A DNA stretch of 64,000 nucleotides from VAZQ01 sp963725065. Lineage in GTDB: Bacteria > Pseudomonadota > Alphaproteobacteria > Rhizobiales > Xanthobacteraceae. Below the pieces are notes generated by a model that saw only the letters and a list, made by a program, of their open reading frames with translations, was not told the origin of the DNA and did not search any database. Each line of letters begins with the position of its first letter. Position 1 is the stretch's first letter. Positions 34,634-43,995 of the stretch are shown one piece after another. The stretch covers positions 1 through 64,000 of the forward strand of contig CAVRXD010000024.1 of the NCBI GenBank assembly GCA_963725065.1. Direction: 5' to 3'. Made by a program: the position numbers and the translations under genes.

Positions 34634-36747
34634 ATGAGGCCGCGATCGATCGCGATCATCGGCATCTCGCCGGAGCCGAGCTCGGCGGGATTCCTGGCGC
34701 TGCGGACTCTGGAAGAGTTCGACTATCGCGGCCCCATCCACCTGGTCAGCCGGAACCAGACGAACATCGGTGATCGCGCCTGCCTGCGCGCCATCGATAA
34801 TCTGCCCGACGGCGTCGACGCCGCCATGCTGTCCTGCCGCGCGTCGCCATCGAGGACGCCATCGCGGCCTGCGCCCGTCGCGGCCTGGGCGGTGCCGTGG
34901 TATTCGCCGCCGGCTTCGGCGAGGCCCGGGGCGAGTGGCAGGCGGCGCAGGAGCGCATCGCCGCCAACGCACGCGCGGCCGGAATGGCATTGTGCGGGCC
35001 GAATTGCCTCGGCATCGTCGATTTTGCGCACGGGATTCCGCTCACCTTCACGCGTCAGATCGGACGGCGGGACCGGGTCGCGTCCGGCGCCGTCGTCATC
35101 GCGCAAAGCGGAGGACTTGCGAGCATCGTGCGGGCGGCGCTGACGGCGAAGGATGTCGCCGTCGCCTGCACGGTCTCGACCGGAAACGAGGCGGTGCTCG
35201 GGCTCGAGGATTACGCGGCCTATCTGCTCGAGGATGCCAGCACCAGGGTGGTCGTTGCCTTCGCCGAGCAGATTCGCAAGCCACAGCGCTTTCTTGCGAT
35301 GGCGGCGCGGGCGCGCGAGCTCGGCAAGCCGGTCGTGCTGCTGTTGTCCGGACACAGCGCGGCTGCCCGCGAGTCCGCCAGGTCGCATACCGGCGCGCTT
35401 GCCGGCGACTACGCCGTGATCGAAGCGCTGTTGCGGCACGCCTGCGTCATGCTCGTGCGCAGCCTCGAAGAGCTGATCGATGTCACCGAGCTGGCGGTGC
35501 GCTTCCCCTCGCCGCCGAGCAAGGGGCTCGCGATGGTGACGGACTCCGGCGCCATCAAAGGACTGACGCTCGACACCTGCGAAGCGCTCGGGCTCGAGCT
35601 GCCGCCGTTGCCCGCGAGCCTCGCCGCGACCATCCAGGCCGAGTTGCCGGATTTCGTCGCTGCCTCCAACCCGCTCGACCTCACGGCGCAGGCCATCACG
35701 CATCCCGAAATGTACGCCCGCACCATCGGGCCGTTGCTGGCGGACGATAGCTTCGGCAGCCTGCTGCTGACGGTCATCATCGGGGAGGCGAGCGATTTTG
35801 CCCTGGCCAAGGGCAGGGCATGCCTCGCGCCGCTGGTGGGATCATCCAAGCCGGCCATCCTCGGATTGCTGGGGGACGAGGTGAATCTGCCGGCGTCGAT
35901 CATTTCAGACGCGCGCGCGGCCGGGATCCCGTTCTTTCGCTCGCCCGATCGCGCCCTGCGCGCGCTGGCGCGCCTGACCGCGCATGGCCGCTCGCTGCAA
36001 CGGGCGCGCACGCGCCAGGCCATGGCGCCGATGTCGCTGCCGCCCTTGAGCGGGCAAGAGCAATCGGGCGGAGCGACGCTCACCGAATACGCGAGCAAGG
36101 CATATATCGCCAAGCTTGGAATCCAAATTCCGCGCGGCAGGCTGGTCGGCAATCTCCTGGATGCCTCGGAAGCCGCGGCCGCCATCGGGTTTCCGGTCGC
36201 GCTCAAGCTGCAGGCGGCGGCGCTACCGCACAAGAGCGACGCCGGCGCTGTGCTGCTCGACATCCGCGACGACACGCAGCTCGCGCACGCCTGGGCGAAG
36301 CTGCAGCAGGTCGGATCGTTGCACCCCGGCCTCACCATCGATGGCATTCTCGTCGAGGCCATGGCCCCGCGCGGCCTTGAAATGATCGTCGGCGCGCGTC
36401 GCGACCGCGATTGGGGACCCGTGACGCTCGTCGGCCTCGGCGGGATCTGGACCGAAGCGCTCCATGACGTTCGGATACTGCCGGTGGGCCTTGATCTCGG
36501 CGAGATCACGGATGAGTTCGGAAAGCTTCGCGGTGCGCCGCTGCTGCACGGAATGCGCGGCGAGCCCGCGCGCGACGTGACGGCGCTGGCCACGATCGTG
36601 CAGCGGATCGGCGCGCTGCTTGCGGCGCGGCCTGACATTCAGGAGGTCGATCTCAACCCGGTGACGGTCTATGCTGTGGGCCAAGGGGCGCTGGCGCTCG
36701 ACGCGCTGATCGTGATGAACGCGCCCGACGGGAGGACGATGTCGTGA
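34634..36747 (+). pseudogene. ADP-forming acyl-CoA synthetase, frameshifted
   Basis: The CoA-binding N-terminus (MRPRSIAIIGISPEPSS to GVDAAMLSCR) is in one frame, and the rest, from VAIEDAIAACARRGLGGAVV, in another. One base is missing at about 34840-34850. The long downstream frame, to 36747, carries CGPNCLGIVDF, the phosphohistidine region ARSHTGALAGDY, and an ATP-grasp part (GFPVALKLQAAALPHKSDAG). The family makes acyl-CoA from acid, CoA and ATP with ADP as product. In this operon it would activate the acid used by the crotonase before it. The last bases overlap the TctC gene (GTGA). If the missing base is an error the gene is intact. Confidence 0.75.
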
Positions 36748-37718
36748 CCGCACTCACGCGCCGCGCGGCGATCGCCGGCGGACTTTGCACCTTCACGCTC
36801 GCGGCGGCCCGCGCCAATCCGGACTGGCCGGACCGACCCATCTCCATGGTGCACGGCTTTCCCGCCGGTGGACCCACCGACCTCGTGGCGCGGATCGTCG
36901 CCGACGGCCTCACGCGGCGGCTGGGCCAGCGGGTGGTGGTCGAGGGCAAACCGGGCGCGTCGGGCACGACCGCGGCGGCGCAGGTTGCCCGCGCCATGCC
37001 CGACGGCTACACGCTGTTCGCGATTCCATCCGGGCATACGTTTGCGGCTGCGACCTTCAAGACGCTGCCATACCGGACCATCGACGACTTCTCCATGATC
37101 AGCATGTTCACCGAGTATCCCTATCTGATGGTGACCTATGCCGATCACGCGATCCGGACCGTGGCCGACCTCATCAATCTCGCGCGTTCAGCATCCACGC
37201 CGCTGCTCTACGGCACGCCCGGCAACGGCTCGGGCCCGCATCTGGCGGTCGAGCTCCTCGCCAAGGAGGCGAAGATTCGCCTCCAGCACGTGCCGTATCG
37301 CGGCAGCGCACCGGCGGCGATCGACCTGATCGGCAAGCGCCTCGATTTCATGATGGATCCGCCGGCGGCCCTGCTTGAATTCGTGCGCGACGGCAAGCTG
37401 CGCGCGGTCGCGGTCACCGGCGAGCACCGCTTTTTCGCGGTGCCCGACACGCCGACCGTGGCGGAATCCGGTGTGCCCGGATATCTCGTCAGCGCCTGGC
37501 AGGGACTGGTCGCGCCGGCCGGGCTCCCGCCGGCGATCGTGAACCGGCTCAACGCGGAAGTGACCGGCGTGCTCAAGGAGCCCGCGGTCATGGAGCGGCT
37601 GCGCGCGTTCGGCAACGAGCCCAGGCCGACCACTCCGGATGAATTCAAGGCGCGGATGGCCGCCGACATCGCCAAGTGGACGGCGGTGGTGGATGGCGGG
37701 AGCTTCGAGCGTATATGA
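36744..37718 (+). CDS. TctC-type (Bug) periplasmic binding protein
   Basis: The 324-residue protein has an arginine-containing signal (TRRAAIAGGLCTFTLAAARA) and the family core WPDRPISMVHGFPAGGPTD, RVVVEGKPGASG and VPYRGSAPAAIDL. These proteins bind small carboxylates or aromatics for tripartite tricarboxylate transporters. The GTG start overlaps the synthetase stop, so it is translationally coupled to the acid-activation genes; its ligand may be the same acid. No TctA/TctB gene is nearby. Confidence 0.88.
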   Translation: MTALTRRAAIAGGLCTFTLAAARANPDWPDRPISMVHGFPAGGPTDLVARIVADGLTRRLGQRVVVEGKPGASGTTAAAQVARAMPDGYTLFAIPSGHTFAAATFKTLPYRTIDDFSMISMFTEYPYLMVTYADHAIRTVADLINLARSASTPLLYGTPGNGSGPHLAVELLAKEAKIRLQHVPYRGSAPAAIDLIGKRLDFMMDPPAALLEFVRDGKLRAVAVTGEHRFFAVPDTPTVAESGVPGYLVSAWQGLVAPAGLPPAIVNRLNAEVTGVLKEPAVMERLRAFGNEPRPTTPDEFKARMAADIAKWTAVVDGGSFERI

Positions 37719-37743
37719 TTAGGGCCGCATGCGCGGCCCTCGT

Positions 37744-37879
37744 GTCCCGGCCGAGTGCAGCGAGCGCACTTGCGCTCGTGGAACGAGAGCCGGGACCTAG
37801 GAGCGACACGACGGATCGTTTCGACTGTCCATCGATTTTGCCGTGGTGCCCCTGGGCCCCGGGTCTCCGCCCGGGGCAC
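37744..37879. repeat. Two nested stem-loops between TctC genes
   Basis: The first has outer arms GTCCCGGC/GCCGGGAC (37744-37796) around a perfect inner hairpin CGAGCGCA-CT-TGCGCTCG (37761-37778). The second pairs GTGCCCC with GGGGCAC (37846-37879). They may be repetitive elements or a transcription stop. Confidence 0.6.
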
Positions 37880-37991
37880 GAGAGAGCGGAGTGGCTGGCG
37901 AGTCGCGGCGCTCGTCGTCCGTAGGATGAGCAGCTATTTTGCGCACGTCGCACGCTTACGTCTCCTGGTCGACCAGCGTCGAGGTCCAGTC

Positions 37992-38981
37992 ATGAAGCTT
38001 TCTCGCCGCACATTCTTGCACTGGACCGCGGGCGCTGCCGCCGTGCCGGCGGTTACGCGTGTCGCGCGGGCGCAAAACTACCCAGCGCGGCCGATCCGGC
38101 TGGTCATTCCCTTTCCGCCGGGGGGCGCCTACGACCTCGTCGGACGCCCATTGGCGGACAAGCTGAAGCCCCTTCTCGGCACGGTGGTGATCGAGAACAT
38201 TGGCGGCGGCGGCGCCTCGCTCGGTGCCGTTGCCGTCGTGCGCGCACCGGTGGACGGCTATACCATCCTGCTCGGCGGGACGCAGACGCACCTCAACGAA
38301 GCCCTGCTCAAGAGCCGGCCGCTTTTCGATCCGGTCAGGGATCTCGATCCAATTGCAAGCGTGGCCACCAATGGTCTCGTCGTCGCCGTGCACCCTTCGG
38401 TCCCGGTTGGCACGCTCAAGGAGCTCATCGCTTATGCCAAAGCCAATCCCGGCAAGCTGTCCTACGGCCACGCCGGGGTCGGCTCGATCCAGCACCTGAC
38501 CGGCGAATTGCTCAAGTCACTGGCGGACACGCCTGACATCGTTCAGGTCCCGTATCGCGGCACGGGACCGGCGATCGCGGATCTGGTCAGCGGGCAGGTG
38601 CCGATGGGTATCGTCGGCGTGACCGGTGCGATGCTCGAATTCCATCGCACCGGCAAGACCCGCATTGTCGCCATCACCAATCCCACGCGTCTCAACGTCG
38701 CGCCTGACCTTCCAACGGCGGCCGAGCAGGGCCTTCCCGGGCTCACCGTGACCGGTACGATCGGGCTGCTCGCGCCGGCGGGAACTCCGAGCTCGATCGC
38801 GGAACGGATCGCGCTCGCGACGCGCGCGGCGGTCGCCGACCCGGCGTATCAGCAGGTGTTGGCCGACGCGGGGATCGAGCCCGCGCCCGACTCGACGCCT
38901 GACAAATTCCGACGCTCGCTGGCGGCGGATATTGCGCTCTGGACGCCAGTCGTCAAAGCACTCGGGCTCAAGCTCGATTGA
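37992..38981 (+). CDS. TctC-type (Bug) periplasmic binding protein
   Basis: This 329-residue protein starts with a Tat-like signal (MKLSRRTFLHWTAGAAAVPA) and shows YPARPIRLVIPFPPGGAYD, VVIENIGGGGASLGA and VPYRGTGPAIADL. GAGG precedes the ATG at 37992. It is separated from the preceding TctC gene by stem-loops and so is probably independent or read through. The ligand is unknown. Confidence 0.88.
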   Translation: MKLSRRTFLHWTAGAAAVPAVTRVARAQNYPARPIRLVIPFPPGGAYDLVGRPLADKLKPLLGTVVIENIGGGGASLGAVAVVRAPVDGYTILLGGTQTHLNEALLKSRPLFDPVRDLDPIASVATNGLVVAVHPSVPVGTLKELIAYAKANPGKLSYGHAGVGSIQHLTGELLKSLADTPDIVQVPYRGTGPAIADLVSGQVPMGIVGVTGAMLEFHRTGKTRIVAITNPTRLNVAPDLPTAAEQGLPGLTVTGTIGLLAPAGTPSSIAERIALATRAAVADPAYQQVLADAGIEPAPDSTPDKFRRSLAADIALWTPVVKALGLKLD

Positions 38982-39116
38982 ACGCCTCTCGATCGCAGGA
39001 CAAATGGGATTTCGGATGCGACCCGGCCTGGCAGCGCGCGCACCACCCGCGCAAATCCGGTTCCGGCGCGAGGCGCAATGGTTCTACAAGTGTTCAGCAA
39101 GGGCAGGGGGGATTTC

Positions 39117-40226
39117 ATGCCAGAAACGATGCGCGCGGCGCGCATGCACGCCGTCGGCGGACCGATGTCGATCGATACGATCCCGGTGCCGAAGCCTGGG
39201 TCAACCGACGTGCTGGTTCAGGTCAAGGCCTGCGGCATGGTGCCGAACCTCGGCAACGTGCTCGCCAACTGGACCAAGTGGTTTCCGCATCTGCCGCTGC
39301 CCAAGCTGCCGGCGATCTTCGGTCTCGATCCAGCTGGTGTCGTGGTCGAGGTCGGCGCCCAGGTGATCGGAGTCAAACCCGGGCAGCGCGTCTATGTGAA
39401 CCCGCTGCGGTCCTGCGGCGCCTGCCAGATGTGCCAGGCGGGCGAGCGCACGCGCTGCCGTTACTTCACCTTCAACGGTTATTTCGGCTTCGGGCCCGAC
39501 GCGCAGAAAATCTACGATCTCTATCCCTATGGCGGCTTCTGCGAGTTCATGACCGCGCCGCAATATGCCCTGGTCAAGCTTCCCGACAGCGTCAGCTTCG
39601 AACAGGCCGCCCGCTTCGGCTATCTCGGCACCTCCTTTGGCGCGATGAAGAAGGCGAATGCCGTCGCGGGCCAGTCGATGCTGGTCGACGGCATCAGCGG
39701 CACGCTCGGACTCGGCGCGGCCCTGCTCGGACTCGCCATGGGGATGACCCGCATCCTCGGCACCGGCCGCAACCGTGCGCTGCTCGACCGGGTCAAGGCG
39801 CTGGCGCCCGATCGCATCGAGGTGCATGCGCTGGATGACGGCGCCACCGCGCCATGGGCCAAGCAGCAGACCAACGGCGACGGCGTCGACTTCATGATCA
39901 GCGCGCTCGGTCCCGGCTCGCCCGCGAGCACCATGCTCAATTCATTGCAGGCCGTTCGACGCGGCGGCCGCGCGGTCAATGTCGGAGCGGTCGCCGAGCC
40001 CGTGCCCGTCGACGTGCATTGGCTCATGGACGAGCAGATCCAGTTCATCGGGTCGAACTGGTTCACGGCCGCGCAGGGGCAGGAGATGGCGGAACTGGCC
40101 CGGGTCGGATTGCTCGATCTCTCGGTGTTCGAGCACCAGCGGTTTCCGCTCGAAGAGATCAATCACGCCATTTCCGGCCTGCAGAGCCGCAACGGCGGAT
40201 TCAGCAACTACGTTGTCGTGCCGTGA
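39117..40226 (+). CDS. Zinc-type medium-chain alcohol dehydrogenase
   Basis: The 369-residue protein belongs to the MDR superfamily. The catalytic-domain cysteine is in VKACGMVPN and the structural zinc site is CGACQMCQAGERTRC. A Rossmann segment (MLVDGISGTLGLGAALLG) follows, with an unusual DGISGTLG in place of GxGxxG. The usual GHE motif at the catalytic zinc is replaced by FGLDPAGVV, so the active site is atypical. The ATG at 39117 lies behind CAGGGGGG. Alcohol or aldehyde substrate unknown; it may act on products of the adjacent acid pathway. Confidence 0.82.
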   Translation: MPETMRAARMHAVGGPMSIDTIPVPKPGSTDVLVQVKACGMVPNLGNVLANWTKWFPHLPLPKLPAIFGLDPAGVVVEVGAQVIGVKPGQRVYVNPLRSCGACQMCQAGERTRCRYFTFNGYFGFGPDAQKIYDLYPYGGFCEFMTAPQYALVKLPDSVSFEQAARFGYLGTSFGAMKKANAVAGQSMLVDGISGTLGLGAALLGLAMGMTRILGTGRNRALLDRVKALAPDRIEVHALDDGATAPWAKQQTNGDGVDFMISALGPGSPASTMLNSLQAVRRGGRAVNVGAVAEPVPVDVHWLMDEQIQFIGSNWFTAAQGQEMAELARVGLLDLSVFEHQRFPLEEINHAISGLQSRNGGFSNYVVVP

Positions 40227-40272
40227 TCCGCGGCGCCGGCCGATGCCGCCGGCGAGACGGGCAGGAGACCTG

Positions 40273-41013
40273 TCAGAGCGGCTCCATGCCTTGAGCTCTG
40301 ATCGTTTCCTTTGCCTTTGGCCCTGTCAAAAAGACAAGCAAACTTCGCGCGGCATCAGGGTTGGCCGAGGCTGCACTGATTGCACCGGCAAACTCCGTAG
40401 AGACTTCAATTTCCGCAGGCAGCAGACCCGCCAGTTCGACGCCATGTGTCGTGAACGCTTGGGTAGCGGCCACGATAGCCAATTCGACCTCACCCTTGGC
40501 CACCAGCTCGACGGAAATGTCATCGTCCGGTATCGTCAGCTTGGACGCGATTGCGTCCTTCAGCCCGAGCTTTTCAATGAGCTGCGGAACACCGGGCACA
40601 GGAAGATAGGTGATCGTTTTTGCGTTCAGGAGCGTACGCTTAAAGCTTTCGACCGAGCCGATATCCGGCTTCGTCGCTCCAGCGCGGACCACGACGCCGT
40701 ACCTCGAGCGGGCAATTCCGATCCGCGAGTTGGGCAGGATTTTGCCTCCCCTGATTAGTCCCACCAAGGACCCCGGTGGTGCGGCTATCACGTCGAACGC
40801 TGCACCGGAATTGATCCGGCGTACAAATTCCGCGCTCAGGCCAGTCGTCGTGTTGAGCTTGTGTCCGGAATTTTTCTCGAATTCAGGACCGATAGCCGTC
40901 AATACCGTCCAGACTGCCCGGGACGCGAAGACCCCCAGCTCGGCGGCCTGCACGGCACCATGCACCATAGATGAAAATGCGAGGCAGACCATAAACGTCG
41001 CACGTTGCGTCAT
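40273..41013 (-). CDS. ModA-like periplasmic substrate-binding protein
   Basis: The 246-residue protein has a signal peptide (ATFMVCLAFSSMVHGAVQAA) and the class of fold used by molybdate/sulfate binding proteins: LGVFASRAVWTVLTAIGPEF, FDVIAAPPGSLVGLI and GEVELAIVAATQAF. No permease or ATPase genes follow, so it is an orphan; similar orphans are common in Bradyrhizobiaceae and may bind other compounds. GAGGG precedes the ATG at 41013. Confidence 0.82.
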   Translation of the reverse strand: MTQRATFMVCLAFSSMVHGAVQAAELGVFASRAVWTVLTAIGPEFEKNSGHKLNTTTGLSAEFVRRINSGAAFDVIAAPPGSLVGLIRGGKILPNSRIGIARSRYGVVVRAGATKPDIGSVESFKRTLLNAKTITYLPVPGVPQLIEKLGLKDAIASKLTIPDDDISVELVAKGEVELAIVAATQAFTTHGVELAGLLPAEIEVSTEFAGAISAASANPDAARSLLVFLTGPKAKETIRAQGMEPL

Positions 41014-41093
41014 GTCATGACCCTCGATTGGGGATTACCATCTCATGGGCGATTCTCGCTCGGCTCGACGGCGGAACGCTGCGGCGAAATCCG

Positions 41094-41807
41094 TCATCCA
41101 ATTTCGAGCAGCAGCTTCTGCAGGATCGCTTGCTTGAAATTATCGAAGCCGATTGATTCGATGAGTACATGGCCTTCGCCACCGACGACGTGATTGCGAT
41201 AGTATACGTCGAGACCCTCGGAGGGTTGTTGCGGAAAAATATATTCGGGCGGCTTTACGATAATCGGCAGTCCATTGATGACGACACCTTTTCCAACCAA
41301 CGCGTCACGAACGGCATGAAGAGCAGCAATACCTTGGTTATCGTCGCCATCTCCGGAAACATCAATGACCTTCCTGCCGCCAGTGAACTCCTGGTCGAAC
41401 CGCGCGTCGCAGAACAGAAGCGCTTTGCCGATAAACGTATTAATGCCGATCAGCGGACGTTGTGTCTGTCTCAATCGATTGCGGAATAAGTCCATCGATT
41501 TGGCATCTTGGACCCGCATCCACGGTACCATGACTGACTGCTCGCGAGCCCATGCAACAAAGGCGATAGCAAGCACCGGTGGGTCGAGTTCAGCAATGAC
41601 GTTCAGGACTCGGGAGTCTCCCAGCGCTTCCAGGTATCCATCTTGCTGGGTCTTGTAGCGCGCCGAATTTACGCTCCCCGAGACATCGGCGGCGAGGATG
41701 AGCTGCATCCCGACCTTCTCCAGTTCGCCTGCCTTGGCAGCAAATTGACCAAGCGCAAGCGCAGAAGTAGCCGCCAAAGCTTGGCGTCGAGTCACCAGGG
41801 CTTTCAT
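41094..41807 (-). CDS. DUF1194 VWA-like protein
   Basis: The 237-residue product has a signal peptide (LVTRRQALAATSALALGQFA) and a von Willebrand A-type fold with the metal site DVSGSVN near residue 47 and the second loop VIDVSGDGDDNQG. The C-terminal part (PIIVKPPEYIFP, YYRNHVVGGEGHVLIE) is typical of DUF1194. Function is unknown. The ATG at 41807 follows CAGGAA. It lies downstream of the glyoxalase region on the opposite strand. Confidence 0.85.
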   Translation of the reverse strand: MKALVTRRQALAATSALALGQFAAKAGELEKVGMQLILAADVSGSVNSARYKTQQDGYLEALGDSRVLNVIAELDPPVLAIAFVAWAREQSVMVPWMRVQDAKSMDLFRNRLRQTQRPLIGINTFIGKALLFCDARFDQEFTGGRKVIDVSGDGDDNQGIAALHAVRDALVGKGVVINGLPIIVKPPEYIFPQQPSEGLDVYYRNHVVGGEGHVLIESIGFDNFKQAILQKLLLEIG

Positions 41808-41986
41808 CGTGCATTTCCTGCGTACCACCCTGTCCCAGTCAACCTTGGTTGAGGCAGAACCGCAACGGCCGGTTCAGCAATTACGCTATCGTGCGCCCGC
41901 GGTTCATGGTCCGCAGTGCCGGCGTTTCCTTCGTCCGCGTTGTCGCGAGGACGGCAACCGCCTACGATACTGGCAAAATAGCTAGA

Positions 41987-42081
41987 GGGGATGACTTTTC
42001 CTGAATCGTCATCCCACTCTAGCTTCTTGTTTGAGCATGATCTTTTCCGAAAACCGCTGCACACTTTTCGGGATCATGCTT
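41987..42081. repeat. Composite palindromic repeat, copy 1
   Basis: A hairpin GGATGAC...GTCATCC (about 41990-42015) is followed by the AGCATGATC...GGATCATGCT element (42034-42081). The element ends 20 bp before the glyoxalase-like gene. Confidence 0.8.
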
Positions 42082-42101
42082 CAGTGTCAGGGAGAAGCAC
42101 C

Positions 42102-42719
42102 ATGACCGACGTTTCACTCGCCGATCACGACCAGGCGCGCGCCGACGACAGGATCAGCTTCTACGGCGTCCATCATCTGGCGCTGAATACCGACGACATG
42201 AAGATGACGGTCGATTTCTACTGCGACGTGCTCGGCATGCGGCTGGTGCACGCGATGAAGGTGCCGCCGGGGCTCGGGACCGGACCGGGCAACCGCGGCA
42301 ATCCGCCGTTCGAGGAAATCCGCCACTATTTCTTCGACATGGGGCGGGACGGGTTGCTCGCTTTTTTCGAGATGCCGAAGGGCGCCAAGGAGAGAGGCGA
42401 CCGCAATGCGCTCGGCGCCATGCAGCACGTCTCGTTCGCGGTCTCGCCGAAAAGCCAGGCCCGAATCCGTGAGCGGCTCGACGCGCACAGCGTGCCGTAT
42501 GACGGCCCACTCGAAATCCTGCCGGGAATCTTCTCGATCTATGTCTTCGATCCGAACGATATCCGGCTGGAGTTCAGTTGCCAGCCGAGCAACGGGGAAG
42601 GCGAGCCGTGCATCGTGCCGCAGGTGACGCAGACCAAGGCCGAAGCCTTGAAGGAACTGCGCTCGCTGACCCGTGACGAGCAATGGCTCGCCGCCGTGAC
42701 CGGCGGTCTACGGGACTGA
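42102..42719 (+). CDS. Glyoxalase/dioxygenase (VOC) superfamily protein
   Basis: The 205-residue protein has the vicinal oxygen chelate pattern: GVHHLALNTDDMKMTVDFYC in the first module and MQHVSFAVSPKSQARI in the second. Metal ligand candidates are H23-H24 near the start, H109 and E159 (IRLEFSC). It could be a lyase, dioxygenase or isomerase. GGGAGAAGC precedes the ATG at 42102. It is bracketed by the same composite palindromes on both sides. Confidence 0.82.
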   Translation: MTDVSLADHDQARADDRISFYGVHHLALNTDDMKMTVDFYCDVLGMRLVHAMKVPPGLGTGPGNRGNPPFEEIRHYFFDMGRDGLLAFFEMPKGAKERGDRNALGAMQHVSFAVSPKSQARIRERLDAHSVPYDGPLEILPGIFSIYVFDPNDIRLEFSCQPSNGEGEPCIVPQVTQTKAEALKELRSLTRDEQWLAAVTGGLRD

Positions 42720-42770
42720 TGGCCTACCGGACTGATGGCGACAGTACTGGCAGCCGCACCGATGCTAGAG

Positions 42771-42923
42771 CGGGATGACTTTTCTTGAATTGTCATCCCA
42801 CTCAATTGTTCAGTCGCATGATCTTATCCGAAAAGTCTGCAAATTTTCGGGATCATGCTTTAGCTTCTTGTTTGAGCATGATCTCTTCCGAAAACCGCTG
42901 CGCACTTTTCGGGATCATGCTTT
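42771..42923. repeat. Composite palindromic repeat, copy 2 (extended)
   Basis: GGATGAC...GTCATCC hairpin (42773-42799) followed by two GCATGATC...GATCATGC elements (about 42816-42862 and 42875-42923). The final element reaches the end of the small gene on the minus strand. Confidence 0.8.
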
Positions 42924-43125
42924 AGGTTCGCATCAGTCGATGGAGATTGTCCACCGCGCCATTCAGGTACACGTCGCGCACGCAGATGTCATGGACGTCG
43001 TGGCAGTGTGGACAATCGCATCGCAGCGTCGACCGCCAGTGTGCACGCAGGCTTTGCACGTCCATCTCGACCCCGGTGGGCGCTCTCCGGTTCGTATTCG
43101 GACAGGTGAAGTGGAGGACTGCCAC
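42922..43125 (-). CDS. Small zinc-ribbon-like protein
   Basis: The 67-residue product starts MAVLHFTCPNTNRRAPTGVE and has a second cysteine pair in CDCPHCHDVHDICV. The CP(N)T..APTG..D...L...C..C...H layout is that of short zinc-ribbon proteins frequent in Bradyrhizobium. GGAGATAACC precedes the start. It is the last of three tiny genes on the minus strand. Function unknown; zinc binding is inferred from the cysteines. Confidence 0.6.
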   Translation of the reverse strand: MAVLHFTCPNTNRRAPTGVEMDVQSLRAHWRSTLRCDCPHCHDVHDICVRDVYLNGAVDNLHRLMRT

Positions 43126-43144
43126 GGTTATCTCCTTGCATCGC

Positions 43145-43252
43145 TCAGAACAGTACCGGGAAGACGTGCCACAGCCGCACGATCACCTCGGAGCCGGCAA
43201 CGGCCCCGACTGCGGCGAGCACAGCGAACGTGATTTCCTGGACGATCGTCAT
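43145..43252 (-). CDS. Single-span 35-residue peptide
   Basis: The ORF encodes MTIVQEITFAVLAAVGAVAG followed by SEVIVRLWHVFPVLF, one hydrophobic helix. It lies between two other small minus-strand genes with close spacing. No clear ribosome binding site is seen, so it may be chance. Confidence 0.35.
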   Translation of the reverse strand: MTIVQEITFAVLAAVGAVAGSEVIVRLWHVFPVLF

Positions 43253-43270
43253 GACGAGCGCGCGCCCGGC

Positions 43271-43474
43271 TCAGCCGACCGGATCGAAGGCGCCCTTGAA
43301 ACGCTGCAGGCGGCGCAAACGCGGCGGCTTCATCCGCGCTCCGGCGCGCGTTGCGCGGCCTTCGCGGTAGCCGCTCGAATATGACACCTCGTCATGATGT
43401 TCCGGACATGCGGGGCCGCAGCCCAGCCGCCCGTCCGCGTAGCCAGCTTCCCAACTGTCTAAGTCGATGATCAT
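43271..43474 (-). CDS. Small protein with GY-type repeats
   Basis: The 67-residue product starts MIIDLDSWEAGYADGRLGCG and contains a second similar block (VSYSSGYREGRATR) before a basic tail. The W-E-A-G-Y-x-D-G-R/ G-Y-R-E-G-R pattern resembles ribosome-modulation-factor-like small proteins, but similarity is weak. GGGGGCACAT precedes the ATG at 43474. Confidence 0.5.
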   Translation of the reverse strand: MIIDLDSWEAGYADGRLGCGPACPEHHDEVSYSSGYREGRATRAGARMKPPRLRRLQRFKGAFDPVG

Positions 43475-43748
43475 ATGTGCCCCCAGTCCCCGAGGACGCA
43501 TACAACACGACGACCGCGACGGAATTCCGGCAGCTCTGTTGCGCTCGAGCCACAGCGCGCAAAAAAATTCGATATTCTCGATGAGAGTAACGTTGCGGAT
43601 ACACTTTATCAGAGCGACAAAAGTCTGGAGTGCCCTGCTTGGAAGTACCGAAACACCGGAGCCCGTCCCGGCATACCGTCCGGGTCGCGTTAGAGCATTT
43701 TTTCAGTTGGTCTGATTCAGGGCTTCCCGGCCACCGGTGTCCCCACGC

Positions 43749-43896
43749 AAGTCGGATTTATCCGACTTGCGCATTTGAAGTGTCGAAATCGGGTGAACCC
43801 GATTTCGGGGCGGTCCATCCCTTCTTCGCCATAACCTCGCGGTCTTCGGTCGATTCTTATTCCAAGGAGATGGATGCGCGGGTCAAGCCCGCGCAT
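43749..43896. repeat. Three consecutive perfect hairpins
   Basis: Perfect stem-loops lie at 43749-43768 (AAGTCGGA-TTTA-TCCGACTT), 43784-43807 (CGAAATCGGGT-GA-ACCCGATTTCG) and 43874-43896 (ATGCGCGGG-TCAAG-CCCGCGCAT). The rest of the 43475-43995 gap shows no gene. Confidence 0.75.
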
Positions 43897-43995
43897 GACA
43901 ATTTCAGGCGCGCCAGCTGCCGGCTCTGACTTAACGCTTGAGTATCACCATCATGGGCCGCAAGTTGCAGACGCTGCGCCCGTGCTGGAGTCGCC

